From contig NZ_ALCA01000118.1 of NCBI RefSeq assembly GCF_000278725.1, positions 1-17,739 of the forward strand: 17,739 bases of DNA, written 5' to 3'. The position numbers were made by a program, and so were the translations under genes. This DNA comes from Actinomyces sp. ICM47. Lineage in GTDB: Bacteria; Actinomycetota; Actinomycetes; Actinomycetales; Actinomycetaceae. The notes beneath the pieces are model-generated. The model ran no database searches. It was not told the origin of the DNA and was given only the letters and a program-made list of their open reading frames with translations. Below, one piece after another: positions 7,322-14,225 of this stretch. How positions within the stretch are numbered: position 1 is the stretch's first letter; each line of letters opens with the position of its first letter.

Positions 7322-7485
7322 AAGAAGGGGTGCAGCCCTACACCAGGCTCGCTGCAATGCGCGCAAGCTCGCTATGTGGAGCCTGGGCCTTCTCATCCGC
7401 ACGTGGGCCTGCTGTTCCGAGTCTGGGCAACCCCGCCCATGTACGGGACAGGCGGCCCGCGTGCGGAATAGGCGGCCCGCGTGCG
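7221..7485. repeat. Exact 81-bp direct repeat with nested 20-bp tandem units
   Basis: Bases 7221-7301 and 7386-7466 are identical over 81 bp, offset by 165 bp. Each copy ends in two head-to-tail 20-bp units built on GGACAGGCGGCCCGCGTGCG: 7281-7300 and 7301-7320, then 7446-7465 and 7466-7485. The second unit of each pair has small substitutions. The exact identity in non-coding DNA implies recent duplication or active conversion. Confidence 0.85.
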
Positions 7486-7515
7486 GGACGCGTTGGAATC
7501 CAAGTCGTTGTTGTA

Positions 7516-7601
7516 TGCGGCCAATCCGCATTTGCGCTTGTTGTCGATGGGTGCACGACCCCATCGGTTGGCGTTGCACCCCTTCTGATTGGGTGCAGCG
7601 C
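7516..7601. other. Run of three consecutive hairpins (possible structured RNA)
   Basis: Three stem-loops follow each other: TGCGG-ccaat-CCGCA (7516-7530), CGATGGG-8 nt-CCCATCG (7545-7566), and GCGTTGCACCC-9 nt-GGGTGCAGCGC (7571-7601; 11 pairs including one G-U if transcribed on the plus strand). The right arm of the last is the first unit of the 19-bp tandem array, so the array can pair with it in several registers. No known RNA family is recognised. Confidence 0.45.
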
Positions 7602-7685
7602 TCCCTAACGGGTGCAGCGCCCTCTAACGGGTGCGGCGTTCTCTAACGGGTGCGGCGTTCCCTAACGGGTGCAGTGCTTCTCGCG
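7591..7685. repeat. 19-bp tandem repeat, about five units
   Basis: Units start at 7591, 7610, 7629, 7648 and 7667, with consensus GGGTGCRGCGYTCYCTAAC. The first four are well conserved and the fifth decays after 13 bases. There are no spacers, so this is not CRISPR. Copy-number change by slippage is likely. Confidence 0.85.
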
Positions 7686-7750
7686 TTACTGCTGCGCTAC
7701 CTATTGTCCAGGTGCCCGTGGGCGGCGGCCCGCCCGCGAGATCGCCACAC

Positions 7751-7790
7751 GCGAGCCTGCGGCTCGGAGTGGTCGATCTCGAAGCCCGGC
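7751..7790. repeat. REP-like palindromic repeat, copy 2
   Basis: This carries the same CGAGCC-TGC-GGCTCG hairpin (7752-7766) followed by GGTCGATCT and GCCCGGC as copy 1, 690 bp away. It has two substitutions in the first 29 bases and one extra base before GCCCGGC. Unlike copy 1 it is not next to a gene. Confidence 0.6.
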
Positions 7791-8007
7791 CAGGCCCTGC
7801 CGCCGCCCCCGGGCACCGATTCTGTCCCCGAGTACCGCAGCCGTCCCTTCTGCTCCCTTCGGAACCTGGCAGATGTTGTGGTGGCATGCACCAAGCAGTC
7901 GCAGTGTTTGACAGGTGCGGAATCGCAAAATGATCGTAAATGCGCAGGTGACGAGTCGTTTCATGCTCGTTAGTTTCAGATCGCCCGCAGACTTACCGAG
8001 CAAATAG

Positions 8008-8137
8008 GTGATACTTTCATTGGGTGTTAAGGGATTGAAGGAAAGTGTGTGTGAGAAAACGTGCGGCGGGTGAAGAACATGTGTTCATTGGTCAGGTTCC
8101 CAATGAAAACTTGCTAAAAAGCGCACGAAAGTATCAC
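8008..8137. mobile_element. Candidate 130-bp MITE-like element with inverted ends
   Basis: The left end GTGATACTTTC (8008-8018) is an exact inverted copy of the right end GAAAGTATCAC (8127-8137), and both are flanked outside by TAG (8005-8007 and 8138-8140), a possible 3-bp target duplication. The left end continues ATTGGG without interruption. The same sequence occurs inverted in the right half (CCCAATGAAA, 8099-8108) but is separated from the right terminus by 18 extra bases. No transposase is encoded. An alternative reading is a pair of inverted regulator-binding sites upstream of the surface-protein gene. Confidence 0.35.
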
Positions 8138-8189
8138 TAGTAATACCGCGAATCAACTTGTGGCTACATGATGGTAAGTCAGTAACGCG

Positions 8190-8218
8190 TTGCTAGGTAT
8201 CCATTTACGCAGTAGTGT
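8190..8218 (+). promoter_or_regulatory. Likely promoter of the first surface-protein gene
   Basis: TTGCTA (8190-8195) and TAGTGT (8213-8218) are spaced by 17 bases. This leaves a leader of about 55 bases before ATG 8282, with TTGGAG (8271-8276) as ribosome binding site. The match to consensus is moderate. Confidence 0.4.
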
Positions 8219-8281
8219 TCGTTATGCGGATCCCAAGCCTAACCATCCGGTATGGTCCGTTGATTCAACATTGGAGTGAGT

Positions 8282-9970
8282 ATGTCCCAGTTAGTTCACA
8301 GGGCGTTCTTGGCGACCCTGGCGACCGGCGCGATGGTGGCGTCCGGTGCAGCCTTCGGCGCCCCCGCTTTCGCGGCGCCCAACCCCGACATTTACGGCCC
8401 CACCGTTTCCGACGTCGAAACCACCAGTGAAGGTCTCGGCGGTTCGGTCTCCTTCGTCGTCGAGGATATCCCCGGTCTGTCCAGCATCGACCTGCGCGAC
8501 CCCTCGACCGATGCGATCTTCTATCGCCGCGTCGTCGACTTCCCTGGCAATGTCTCGGCTGACGGTGTCCACCGCTACACGTTCGACATCAAGTTCTCCG
8601 ACATCCAGGCCGCTTGGACCAAGGCAGGCCACACGGATGCTCTGCCCGCTACGGTTAAGCTCGTTGCGTGGGGCAGTGACGGCCTGCCCTCCAAGCGAGC
8701 CGATGTGGCCCTCGAACCCGTGGCCATGACCTCGCTTGACTTCGGCATCGAGTCCGGCAAGCTTGACCTGCGAGTCGGCCAGCAGACGAATATCGGTGTC
8801 ACGCACCAGCCTGAGAACGCAAATAAGACCAAGATCAATTGGTCCGGCGACGACATCGACGTCCTGAATGTCGATGAAAAGTCGGGCCTCGTGACTGCGC
8901 AGAAGGAAGGCTGCTCGGACGTCCGGGCTGTCGCCGACTACGCGGACCCGATGGTCTTCGATCCGGTGATGGCTACTGTCAACGTCTGCGTCACCGAGCT
9001 GGGCGAGGACGAGATCGCCGTCAATCACCTCCGCGTGGACCTGGAGGAGGGTGAGACCGTCACCCTCAAGCCGCTGCTGCCCGAGAAGTTCAAGGATGCC
9101 ACCCTGTCCTGGGGCTTGGAGTATGGCGGTGTGGCCATCCTGAAGGCGGCCGATGACGGCAAGAGCGCCACGATTACTGGCGGTAACTCTCTTGACTGGG
9201 ATCAGGTCAACCTGACCGCCACCCTGGCCGACGGAACCGAGGCGACGGCAACGACGATTGTCGTCGTGAAGTCCGTCACGCAGGATGCGACCGCTCCCGC
9301 GCCGTGGGTTGATCCGCAGCCTCAGCCGGACCCGCAGCCTCAGCCGGACCCGCAGCCTCAGCCCGATCCGCAGCCTCAGCCCGATCCGCAGCCTCAGCCC
9401 GATCCGCAGCCTCAGCCCGATCCGCAGCCTCAGCCGGACCCGCAGCCTCAGCCGGACCCGCAACCTCAGCCCGCACCCACGGGCACGTGGGAAAAGGACA
9501 CAATCGGCTGGTGGTACCGCAACGCTGACGGTTCCTACCCGAAGGACACCGTGGCCACGATTGACGGGCGCGTCTTCCGCTTCGATGCTCGCGGCTACGT
9601 CCGGACCGGTTGGGTCGAGGACTCCGGAACCTGGTACTACCACGACGCGAACGGCTACATGGTGACCGGGTGGCTCAACCTGGGTGGCACCTACTACTAC
9701 CTGCGTGAGACCGGCGCGATGGCGACTGGTTGGCAGAACCTGGGCGGCACCTGGTACTACCTGAACGCCTCGGGCGCGATGGCGACTGGCTGGCTGAACT
9801 TGGGTGGCACCTGGTACTACTTGGACGCCAACGGCGCGATGGCGACTGGCTGGCTGAACCTGGGTGGCACCTGGTACTACCTGAACGCCTCGGGTGCCAT
9901 GGCGACCGGTTGGATCAACCTCGGTGGCACCTGGTACTACCTGGACGCCAACGGCGTGTGGGTCAAGTGA
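8282..9970 (+). CDS. Secreted Ig-like-domain protein with choline-binding-type cell-wall repeats
   Basis: 562 residues with a Sec signal peptide (cleavage near APAFA-AP, about residue 34). Residues about 50-145 form a domain shared with the two downstream proteases (VSFVVEDIPGLSSIDLRDP ... VKLVAWGSDGLPS). Two bacterial Ig-like (Big_2-type) regions follow: the first holds WSGDDIDVLNVDEKSGLVTA, the second ATLSWGLEYGGVAI. Then come nine exact DPQPQP units, a GWWYRNADG lead-in module, and CW_binding_1-type repeats to the C-terminus. There is no catalytic domain and no LPXTG motif, so retention is probably non-covalent through the aromatic repeats. ATG 8282 is chosen by the TTGGAG site; GTG 8276 would add two residues. 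It has its own promoter and a strong terminator. The role is probably adhesion or scaffolding, which is inference. Confidence 0.8.
   Translation: MSQLVHRAFLATLATGAMVASGAAFGAPAFAAPNPDIYGPTVSDVETTSEGLGGSVSFVVEDIPGLSSIDLRDPSTDAIFYRRVVDFPGNVSADGVHRYTFDIKFSDIQAAWTKAGHTDALPATVKLVAWGSDGLPSKRADVALEPVAMTSLDFGIESGKLDLRVGQQTNIGVTHQPENANKTKINWSGDDIDVLNVDEKSGLVTAQKEGCSDVRAVADYADPMVFDPVMATVNVCVTELGEDEIAVNHLRVDLEEGETVTLKPLLPEKFKDATLSWGLEYGGVAILKAADDGKSATITGGNSLDWDQVNLTATLADGTEATATTIVVVKSVTQDATAPAPWVDPQPQPDPQPQPDPQPQPDPQPQPDPQPQPDPQPQPDPQPQPDPQPQPDPQPQPAPTGTWEKDTIGWWYRNADGSYPKDTVATIDGRVFRFDARGYVRTGWVEDSGTWYYHDANGYMVTGWLNLGGTYYYLRETGAMATGWQNLGGTWYYLNASGAMATGWLNLGGTWYYLDANGAMATGWLNLGGTWYYLNASGAMATGWINLGGTWYYLDANGVWVK
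9311..9472 (+). repeat. 18-bp coding repeat, nine units (DPQPQP linker)
   Basis: Nine in-frame 18-bp units encode Asp-Pro-Gln-Pro-Gln-Pro. Third-base variants alternate in blocks (GAC versus GAT), with near-identical codons otherwise, so expansion is recent. It makes an extended rod between the Ig-like domains and the cell-wall repeats, and its length is prone to change without shifting the frame. Confidence 0.95.
9659..9958 (+). repeat. 60-bp cell-wall-binding repeats, five units
   Basis: Five 20-residue units of the form MATGWLNLGGTWYYLxAxGA start at 9659, 9719, 9779, 9839 and 9899. The paired aromatic residues (TWYYL) and GW are the hallmark of CW_binding_1/choline-binding repeats. Units 2-5 alternate NASG and DANG, giving a 120-bp higher-order period. 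Confidence 0.92.
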
Positions 9971-9990
9971 CCTGATCGCCTTGACAACAC

Positions 9991-10041
9991 GGGCCGGGCC
10001 CGGGGACGTAACACTCAAGCGTCCCTGGGTCCGGCCCTTTT
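9991..10041 (+). terminator. Rho-independent terminator of the first surface gene
   Basis: GGGCCGGGCCCGGGGACG (9991-10008) pairs with CGTCCCTGGGTCCGGCCC (10020-10037), an 18-bp stem with two imperfect positions, followed by TTTT. It lies 20 bases after the stop codon and is very strong. Confidence 0.9.
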
Positions 10042-10073
10042 GACATTTCAGATCGTCTTAATTGTTTCGTTAG

Positions 10074-10112
10074 CAATCTGAAGATTGTCAGTCGTGTCTT
10101 TTCCGGTAGCGT
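10074..10112 (+). promoter_or_regulatory. Promoter with overlapping palindromic operator candidate
   Basis: TTGTCA (10085-10090), then 16 bases, then TAGCGT (10107-10112) forms a plausible promoter for the first subtilase. The perfect palindrome CAATCT-GA-AGATTG (10074-10087) overlaps the -35 box by three bases, a usual place for a repressor or activator site. TTCAGAT/ATCTGAA also forms a longer inverted repeat here (10047-10083). Confidence 0.35.
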
Positions 10113-10185
10113 TGTGCTAGGCGGCTGCGACGTGGGAGCGCCCACGCTGGCAGTGGTCGTCTGTGACACTAATTGGAGAAGGCTT

Positions 10186-13100
10186 ATGTCAATGAAGAAA
10201 CCAGCTGTCCTCCTGGCATTTGTCGGTGCGTGCGCGCTTGCGTTCACGGGTCCGGCGTCCGTGGCTTCACCGCTGCGCGTGGGTCCGGTGCCTGCGGAGG
10301 ATGCCCCGGCCTCGTCCCTGCCGGTCGGCGACCTTGATACGGCGCTGACCTCGAAGGATGGACAGGCCCCGGAGGTTGCCGAAGTCGTCGACCGTGACCC
10401 GGCGCGACTTGTCGGCGTCATCGTGCAACTCGAGGAAGGAATTGATCGTAGCGCTGCTCTTGCATCCGTGAACGAGGCCGTGGCTGCGTCGTTCCCAGGA
10501 GCGCAGGTCCGGGTGGAGCGGGAGTACGCCAACGTCCTGGATGGCTTCGCGCTGAGCGCCCCCGCCGGCAGCCTGGAGGAGATCCGTAGTGTGGCGGGGG
10601 TCAAGGCGGCCTTCCTGGAGCGCGAGGGGCACGTTAGTGATGTGGCCGCCGTCGACGCGGAGGGCGGCACCAGGGCTTCGCAGATCGAGGGGCAGGACCC
10701 CGCAAACTTGAGTGCCCAGCTCATGATGCGCACCGACCAGGTGACTCAGAAGGGCGAGGGGAAGGTCGTCGCCATCATCGACACGGGGGTCGACATGACG
10801 CACCAGGCGTTCACGCCCGCGCTCACGGCCACGCCCGCCCTGTCGGAGGATAGGGTGGATGAACTCAAGGCCCAGTTGGGGGAGGGGAAGACCGGCGTCT
10901 ATGTGAACGAGAAGTTCCCCTTTGCCTACGACTACGCGGACGGTGACAACGATGCCTCGCCGCGCGAGGGAGGGCCGGGCTTCCATGGGACGCACGTCGC
11001 GGGTATCGCGGCGGGTAACGCCGACAAGATTGTCGGCACCGCCCCGGATGCTCAGATCATCGTCGGAAAGGTGACGCGCTCCGAGGATGATGCGCTGCTG
11101 GATTCCGCTCTGCTGGCCGCACTCGACGATATGCTGGTCCTGCATCCGGACGTCATTAACCTGTCGCTGGGCTGGACGGCTGGCATGGATAACGAGGCGG
11201 ACACGGTCTATGCGACCGTCTACAAGAAGCTGCAGGAGGCGGGGATCACCGTCAACGCGGCTGCGGGCAACGCTTTTTCGACCGGGTACGGCAACATGTC
11301 TGGTAAGGGCCTGCCCTATGCCTCGGATCCAGACTCCTCGGTCATTGATGAGCCTGCGACCTACTCCTCAGTGGTCGCCGTCGCCTCCGTCGAGAACGCG
11401 CTCATCCGCAATGCCTTCACGGCAGCCGGGAAGGATATTGGCTACCAGCGTTCGCGCGGCATGAATGGCGAGAAGGTCGCCTACTTCTCCGACCTGCCCG
11501 CCGGCACCTACGAGTATGTGGATGCGGGATTCGCCTCCGAGGAGGACGTGGCCGCCCTCAAGGACAAGTATCCGGATGGCCTCGCCGGCAAGATTGCGCT
11601 TGTCTCGCGCGGCAACATGACCTACCAGAAGAAGGTCGAGAACCTGTACGACCTGCACCCCGCGGGCGTCCTCGTCTACAACAACGTCTCGGTCGGCTCC
11701 CTCATCATCATGAACCTGACGACCCAGGACGTGCCCGCCGCGTTTATCTCGCAGGCGGATGGCCAGGCCATGTTGGAGGCCGCTGATCATCACCTGACGA
11801 TGGCTGAGGGCCAGGTCTTGCCGCAGTCCTCCGTCTACGAGGCCTCGGAGTTCTCCTCGTGGGGCGTTTCCCCGGATCTGCGCCTCAAGCCTGAAATCGC
11901 TGCGCCCGGTGGCAACGTTTTCTCCGCGATACCGAACGGTGCGTACGAGCAGACGTCGGGCACCTCGATGGCGACTCCGCAGATGTCGGGTATTAGTGCG
12001 ATTGTCTTGCAGCGTGTCCAGTCCGATCCTCTGTTTGCGTCGATGAGTGCGCGTGAGAAGGTGGATGTTGTCCAGGATCTCATTATGGGTACCGCCCGTC
12101 CCCTGACCGACGCGTCCCAGGGCAGTGGGGCGCTGTATTCTCCGCGTAAGCAGGGTGCTGGCCTGGTTGACGCTTTGGCGGCCACGACCTCGTCTGTGTA
12201 TCCGACCGTGAAGGGTGCCTCCGAGGTCTCCCGGCCCAAGGCCGACCTGGGGGATGGCACGACGGGCTGGCACTTCGATGTCGTCCTGCACAACCTGTCT
12301 GACGCGGAAGCGACCTACGAGATGAACTCCCAGGCGCTCTCCGAGATCGTCGACGGCGGCTATTTCACGGAGCATTCCTCGGATTGGCGAGGCCGTGGCG
12401 TGGCTGTGTCGTATAGCGGCGTGGCCGTGTCTGGCATCGGTGAGGGCGCGATCGTCGCTGTGCCCGCGAAGGGTGAGGCCATGGTCGGCGTTGACATTGC
12501 GCCTGGGTCTGAGTTCGCCCAGTATGTCGCTGACAACGTTCCCTCGGGGACCTTCCTCGATGGCTTCGTGCGCTTCACCTCGCGCACCGAGACCCAGCCC
12601 AGCCTGACCGTGCCTTACCTGGGCTTCTACGGCGACTGGGGCAAGCCGGCCATCTTCGACGCACTCGCCTCCGACGGTGGGGCACACACATTCGCCTCAC
12701 AGATCGTGAACGGCGCGACCGGCAATCAGCTCGGCTACAACCCCCTGATCAAGGTGGGTGCACGCGAGGGTCGGCCCAACGCCGACCGCTACGTCATCTC
12801 GCGCTCCGGGGCTCCGGGTGCGCCCACGATCTTTGAACCCCGCACGGGTACGCTGCGCAGCGTCCACACGCTCACCAGCACCTACACGAACGAGGCCGGG
12901 GAGAAAGTCGCCTCCGTCACGAACCATCGGAACTGGAAGTCCGTGTATCTGACGAGCACCGAAGAGAACACGTGGGTCGAGGCCTACCATGAGCCCACTG
13001 CGCTGGACGCACGCTCTGAGGCCTACAAGGACCTGCCCGACGGTGAGTACACGCTGACGATTGAGGCGAGCAACGACGGGCCGTCAAGCGCAGAGCAATC

Positions 13101-14013
13101 GATCTCCTACAAGTTCCGCCTCGACGCGACCGCGCCCGTCATCTCCAACCTGACGTACGGGGGTGAGGGGCCAGACATGGTCATTTCCTTCGACGTCACC
13201 GATGCCTCGCCCCTGGCTGGCGTCGACCTGCACGATCCTGCCGACGGCCTGTGGTTCTACCGCCACATTTTCACCCCCAGCGAGGGCAACGTCGGCGAGG
13301 ATGGGGTCTACAGCTACCACGTGGAGCTGCCCATCATGACGATCATGCAGGCGTGGGAGAATCAGGGCGGAACCGGGGGAGTTGTCGCGCACCCCTACGT
13401 GCTTGCATGGGACTACGGTCTGAACCCCTCCGATCCCGTGACCCTGGACCTGCCTACCAATAACAATCCGGACGTCCGGCTTCCCTGCGCCGACCCTGCG
13501 GGTGGTTCCTGGGTGAAGGATTCCGTCGGCTGGTGGTACCGCTGCGCGGACGGTATGACTTACCTGAAGGCGGGTTGGTTCACCATCAATGGCTCGGAGT
13601 ACCAATTCGGTCCGTCCGGCTACATGATGACCGGGTTCCTCAAGCGTGTGAGCGGAGAGTGGGTCTACGCGGACCCCGAGGGCGCTCTGGTGGGTGGCTG
13701 GGTCCGCGATGGGGTGTATGGAGGACCCTATTGGTATTACCTCGACCCAGTCACGAAGGTCATGCGCACCGGATGGTTGTTCGAGCGCGGTTCCTGGTAC
13801 TATCTGGGAGCGTCCGGCAACATGCACACTGGATGGATCACGTACGGCAGCTCCTGGTACTACCTGGACTCAACTGGAGCGATGCGCACCGGATGGTTCA
13901 ACCAGGGGGGCACCTGGTACTATCTGGGGTCCGATGGGGTGATGCTGACCGGTGTGCAAAAGATCAATGAACGCACCTATACTTTCGACCCTTCGGGCGC
14001 GTTAGTCGGGTGA
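10186..14013 (+). CDS. Secreted C5a-peptidase/lactocepin-type subtilase with PA domain and cell-wall repeats
   Basis: 1275 residues. Signal peptide to about residue 27, then an I9-type inhibitory propeptide (about 70-150, VGVIVQLEEG ... GVKAAFLEREG), then an S8 catalytic domain. D199 lies in VAIIDTGVD, H267 in HGTHVAG, oxyanion N362 in AAAGNAF, and S594 in GTSMATP, all intact. Residues 406-555 are a PA domain inserted before the Ser motif (GKIALVSRGNMTYQKKVENL, VPAAFIS). An Fn3-like C5a-peptidase domain follows (VPYLGFYGDWGKPAIFD), then the shared 90-residue domain (about 998-1090), a Cys-paired lead module (LPCADP ... GWWYRCADG), and degenerate cell-wall repeats to the end. It is predicted to degrade host or bacterial proteins at the surface; the target is unknown. 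ATG 10186 has GGAGAAGG upstream; ATG 10192 is also possible. Confidence 0.9.
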   Translation: MSMKKPAVLLAFVGACALAFTGPASVASPLRVGPVPAEDAPASSLPVGDLDTALTSKDGQAPEVAEVVDRDPARLVGVIVQLEEGIDRSAALASVNEAVAASFPGAQVRVEREYANVLDGFALSAPAGSLEEIRSVAGVKAAFLEREGHVSDVAAVDAEGGTRASQIEGQDPANLSAQLMMRTDQVTQKGEGKVVAIIDTGVDMTHQAFTPALTATPALSEDRVDELKAQLGEGKTGVYVNEKFPFAYDYADGDNDASPREGGPGFHGTHVAGIAAGNADKIVGTAPDAQIIVGKVTRSEDDALLDSALLAALDDMLVLHPDVINLSLGWTAGMDNEADTVYATVYKKLQEAGITVNAAAGNAFSTGYGNMSGKGLPYASDPDSSVIDEPATYSSVVAVASVENALIRNAFTAAGKDIGYQRSRGMNGEKVAYFSDLPAGTYEYVDAGFASEEDVAALKDKYPDGLAGKIALVSRGNMTYQKKVENLYDLHPAGVLVYNNVSVGSLIIMNLTTQDVPAAFISQADGQAMLEAADHHLTMAEGQVLPQSSVYEASEFSSWGVSPDLRLKPEIAAPGGNVFSAIPNGAYEQTSGTSMATPQMSGISAIVLQRVQSDPLFASMSAREKVDVVQDLIMGTARPLTDASQGSGALYSPRKQGAGLVDALAATTSSVYPTVKGASEVSRPKADLGDGTTGWHFDVVLHNLSDAEATYEMNSQALSEIVDGGYFTEHSSDWRGRGVAVSYSGVAVSGIGEGAIVAVPAKGEAMVGVDIAPGSEFAQYVADNVPSGTFLDGFVRFTSRTETQPSLTVPYLGFYGDWGKPAIFDALASDGGAHTFASQIVNGATGNQLGYNPLIKVGAREGRPNADRYVISRSGAPGAPTIFEPRTGTLRSVHTLTSTYTNEAGEKVASVTNHRNWKSVYLTSTEENTWVEAYHEPTALDARSEAYKDLPDGEYTLTIEASNDGPSSAEQSISYKFRLDATAPVISNLTYGGEGPDMVISFDVTDASPLAGVDLHDPADGLWFYRHIFTPSEGNVGEDGVYSYHVELPIMTIMQAWENQGGTGGVVAHPYVLAWDYGLNPSDPVTLDLPTNNNPDVRLPCADPAGGSWVKDSVGWWYRCADGMTYLKAGWFTINGSEYQFGPSGYMMTGFLKRVSGEWVYADPEGALVGGWVRDGVYGGPYWYYLDPVTKVMRTGWLFERGSWYYLGASGNMHTGWITYGSSWYYLDSTGAMRTGWFNQGGTWYYLGSDGVMLTGVQKINERTYTFDPSGALVG

Positions 14014-14035
14014 TCTGAGGGGAGAAAACCGCGCA

Positions 14036-14084
14036 AAGCCTGGGTTCGATGGTGCTTCGTGAGAACGTCACCGAACCCAGGCTT
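14036..14084 (+). terminator. Hairpin terminator after the first subtilase
   Basis: A perfect 13-bp stem, AAGCCTGGGTTCG (14036-14048) with CGAACCCAGGCTT (14072-14084), encloses a 23-base loop that can itself pair weakly (GGTG/CACC). Only a poor T tract (CGTCGTT) follows, so termination may be partial. It starts 22 bases after the stop. Confidence 0.7.
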
Positions 14085-14120
14085 CGTCGTTGAAAAAGTG
14101 TCGGGAATTTGAAAAAAGAC

Positions 14121-14150
14121 TTCCAGATTCTGCGATAAGTGTTGTACTCT
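14121..14150 (+). promoter_or_regulatory. Weak promoter candidate of the second subtilase
   Basis: TTCCAG (14121-14126), 18 bases, then TACTCT (14145-14150), preceded by an A-rich tract (TTGAAAAAAGA) that could act as an UP-like element. An alternative is TTGAAA (14109-14114) with the extended -10 TGCGATAAG. The leader of about 70 bases holds a small CAGAC/GTCTG hairpin and ends in CAACATTGGAG, the same ribosome-binding context as the first surface gene. Confidence 0.35.
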
Positions 14151-14225
14151 AGTTCCGGGTGACCAACAGGTCAGACTTTAGGTAGGTCTGTAAGGTCCCC
14201 AGACGCCAACATTGGAGTTAGACAT

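Larger units (their letters stand above)
7054..8281. other. 1.2-kb gene-poor, repeat-rich interval
   Basis: No reading frame here looks like a conserved protein; the open frames are Arg/Gly/Pro/Cys-rich and mirror the DNA repeats. From left to right it holds a REP-like palindrome, a 52-codon frame with a strong Shine-Dalgarno sequence, an 81-bp direct repeat, three hairpins, a 19-bp tandem array, the second REP-like copy, and from about 7900 a clearly AT-richer segment containing an inverted-end element and the promoter of the next gene. The stretch 7800-8000 shows nothing I can name. Confidence 0.7.

Noticed and set aside
7180..7646. Overlapping 140-150-codon frames in the repeat region
   Set aside because: Their products repeat the same Arg/Cys/Gly strings because the DNA is duplicated; there is no start context and no resemblance to proteins. 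Only the 52-codon frame with a strong ribosome site was kept, at low confidence.
7591..7685. CRISPR array
   Set aside because: The 19-bp units are head-to-tail without spacers and there are no cas genes.
7908..7936. TTGACA-like promoter in the AT-rich segment
   Set aside because: No acceptable -10 box at 16-18 bases and no gene start close by.
9900..9970. LPXTG sorting signal at the ends of the surface proteins
   Set aside because: None of the three ends in LPXTG, a hydrophobic segment and basic tail; all end within wall-binding repeats.
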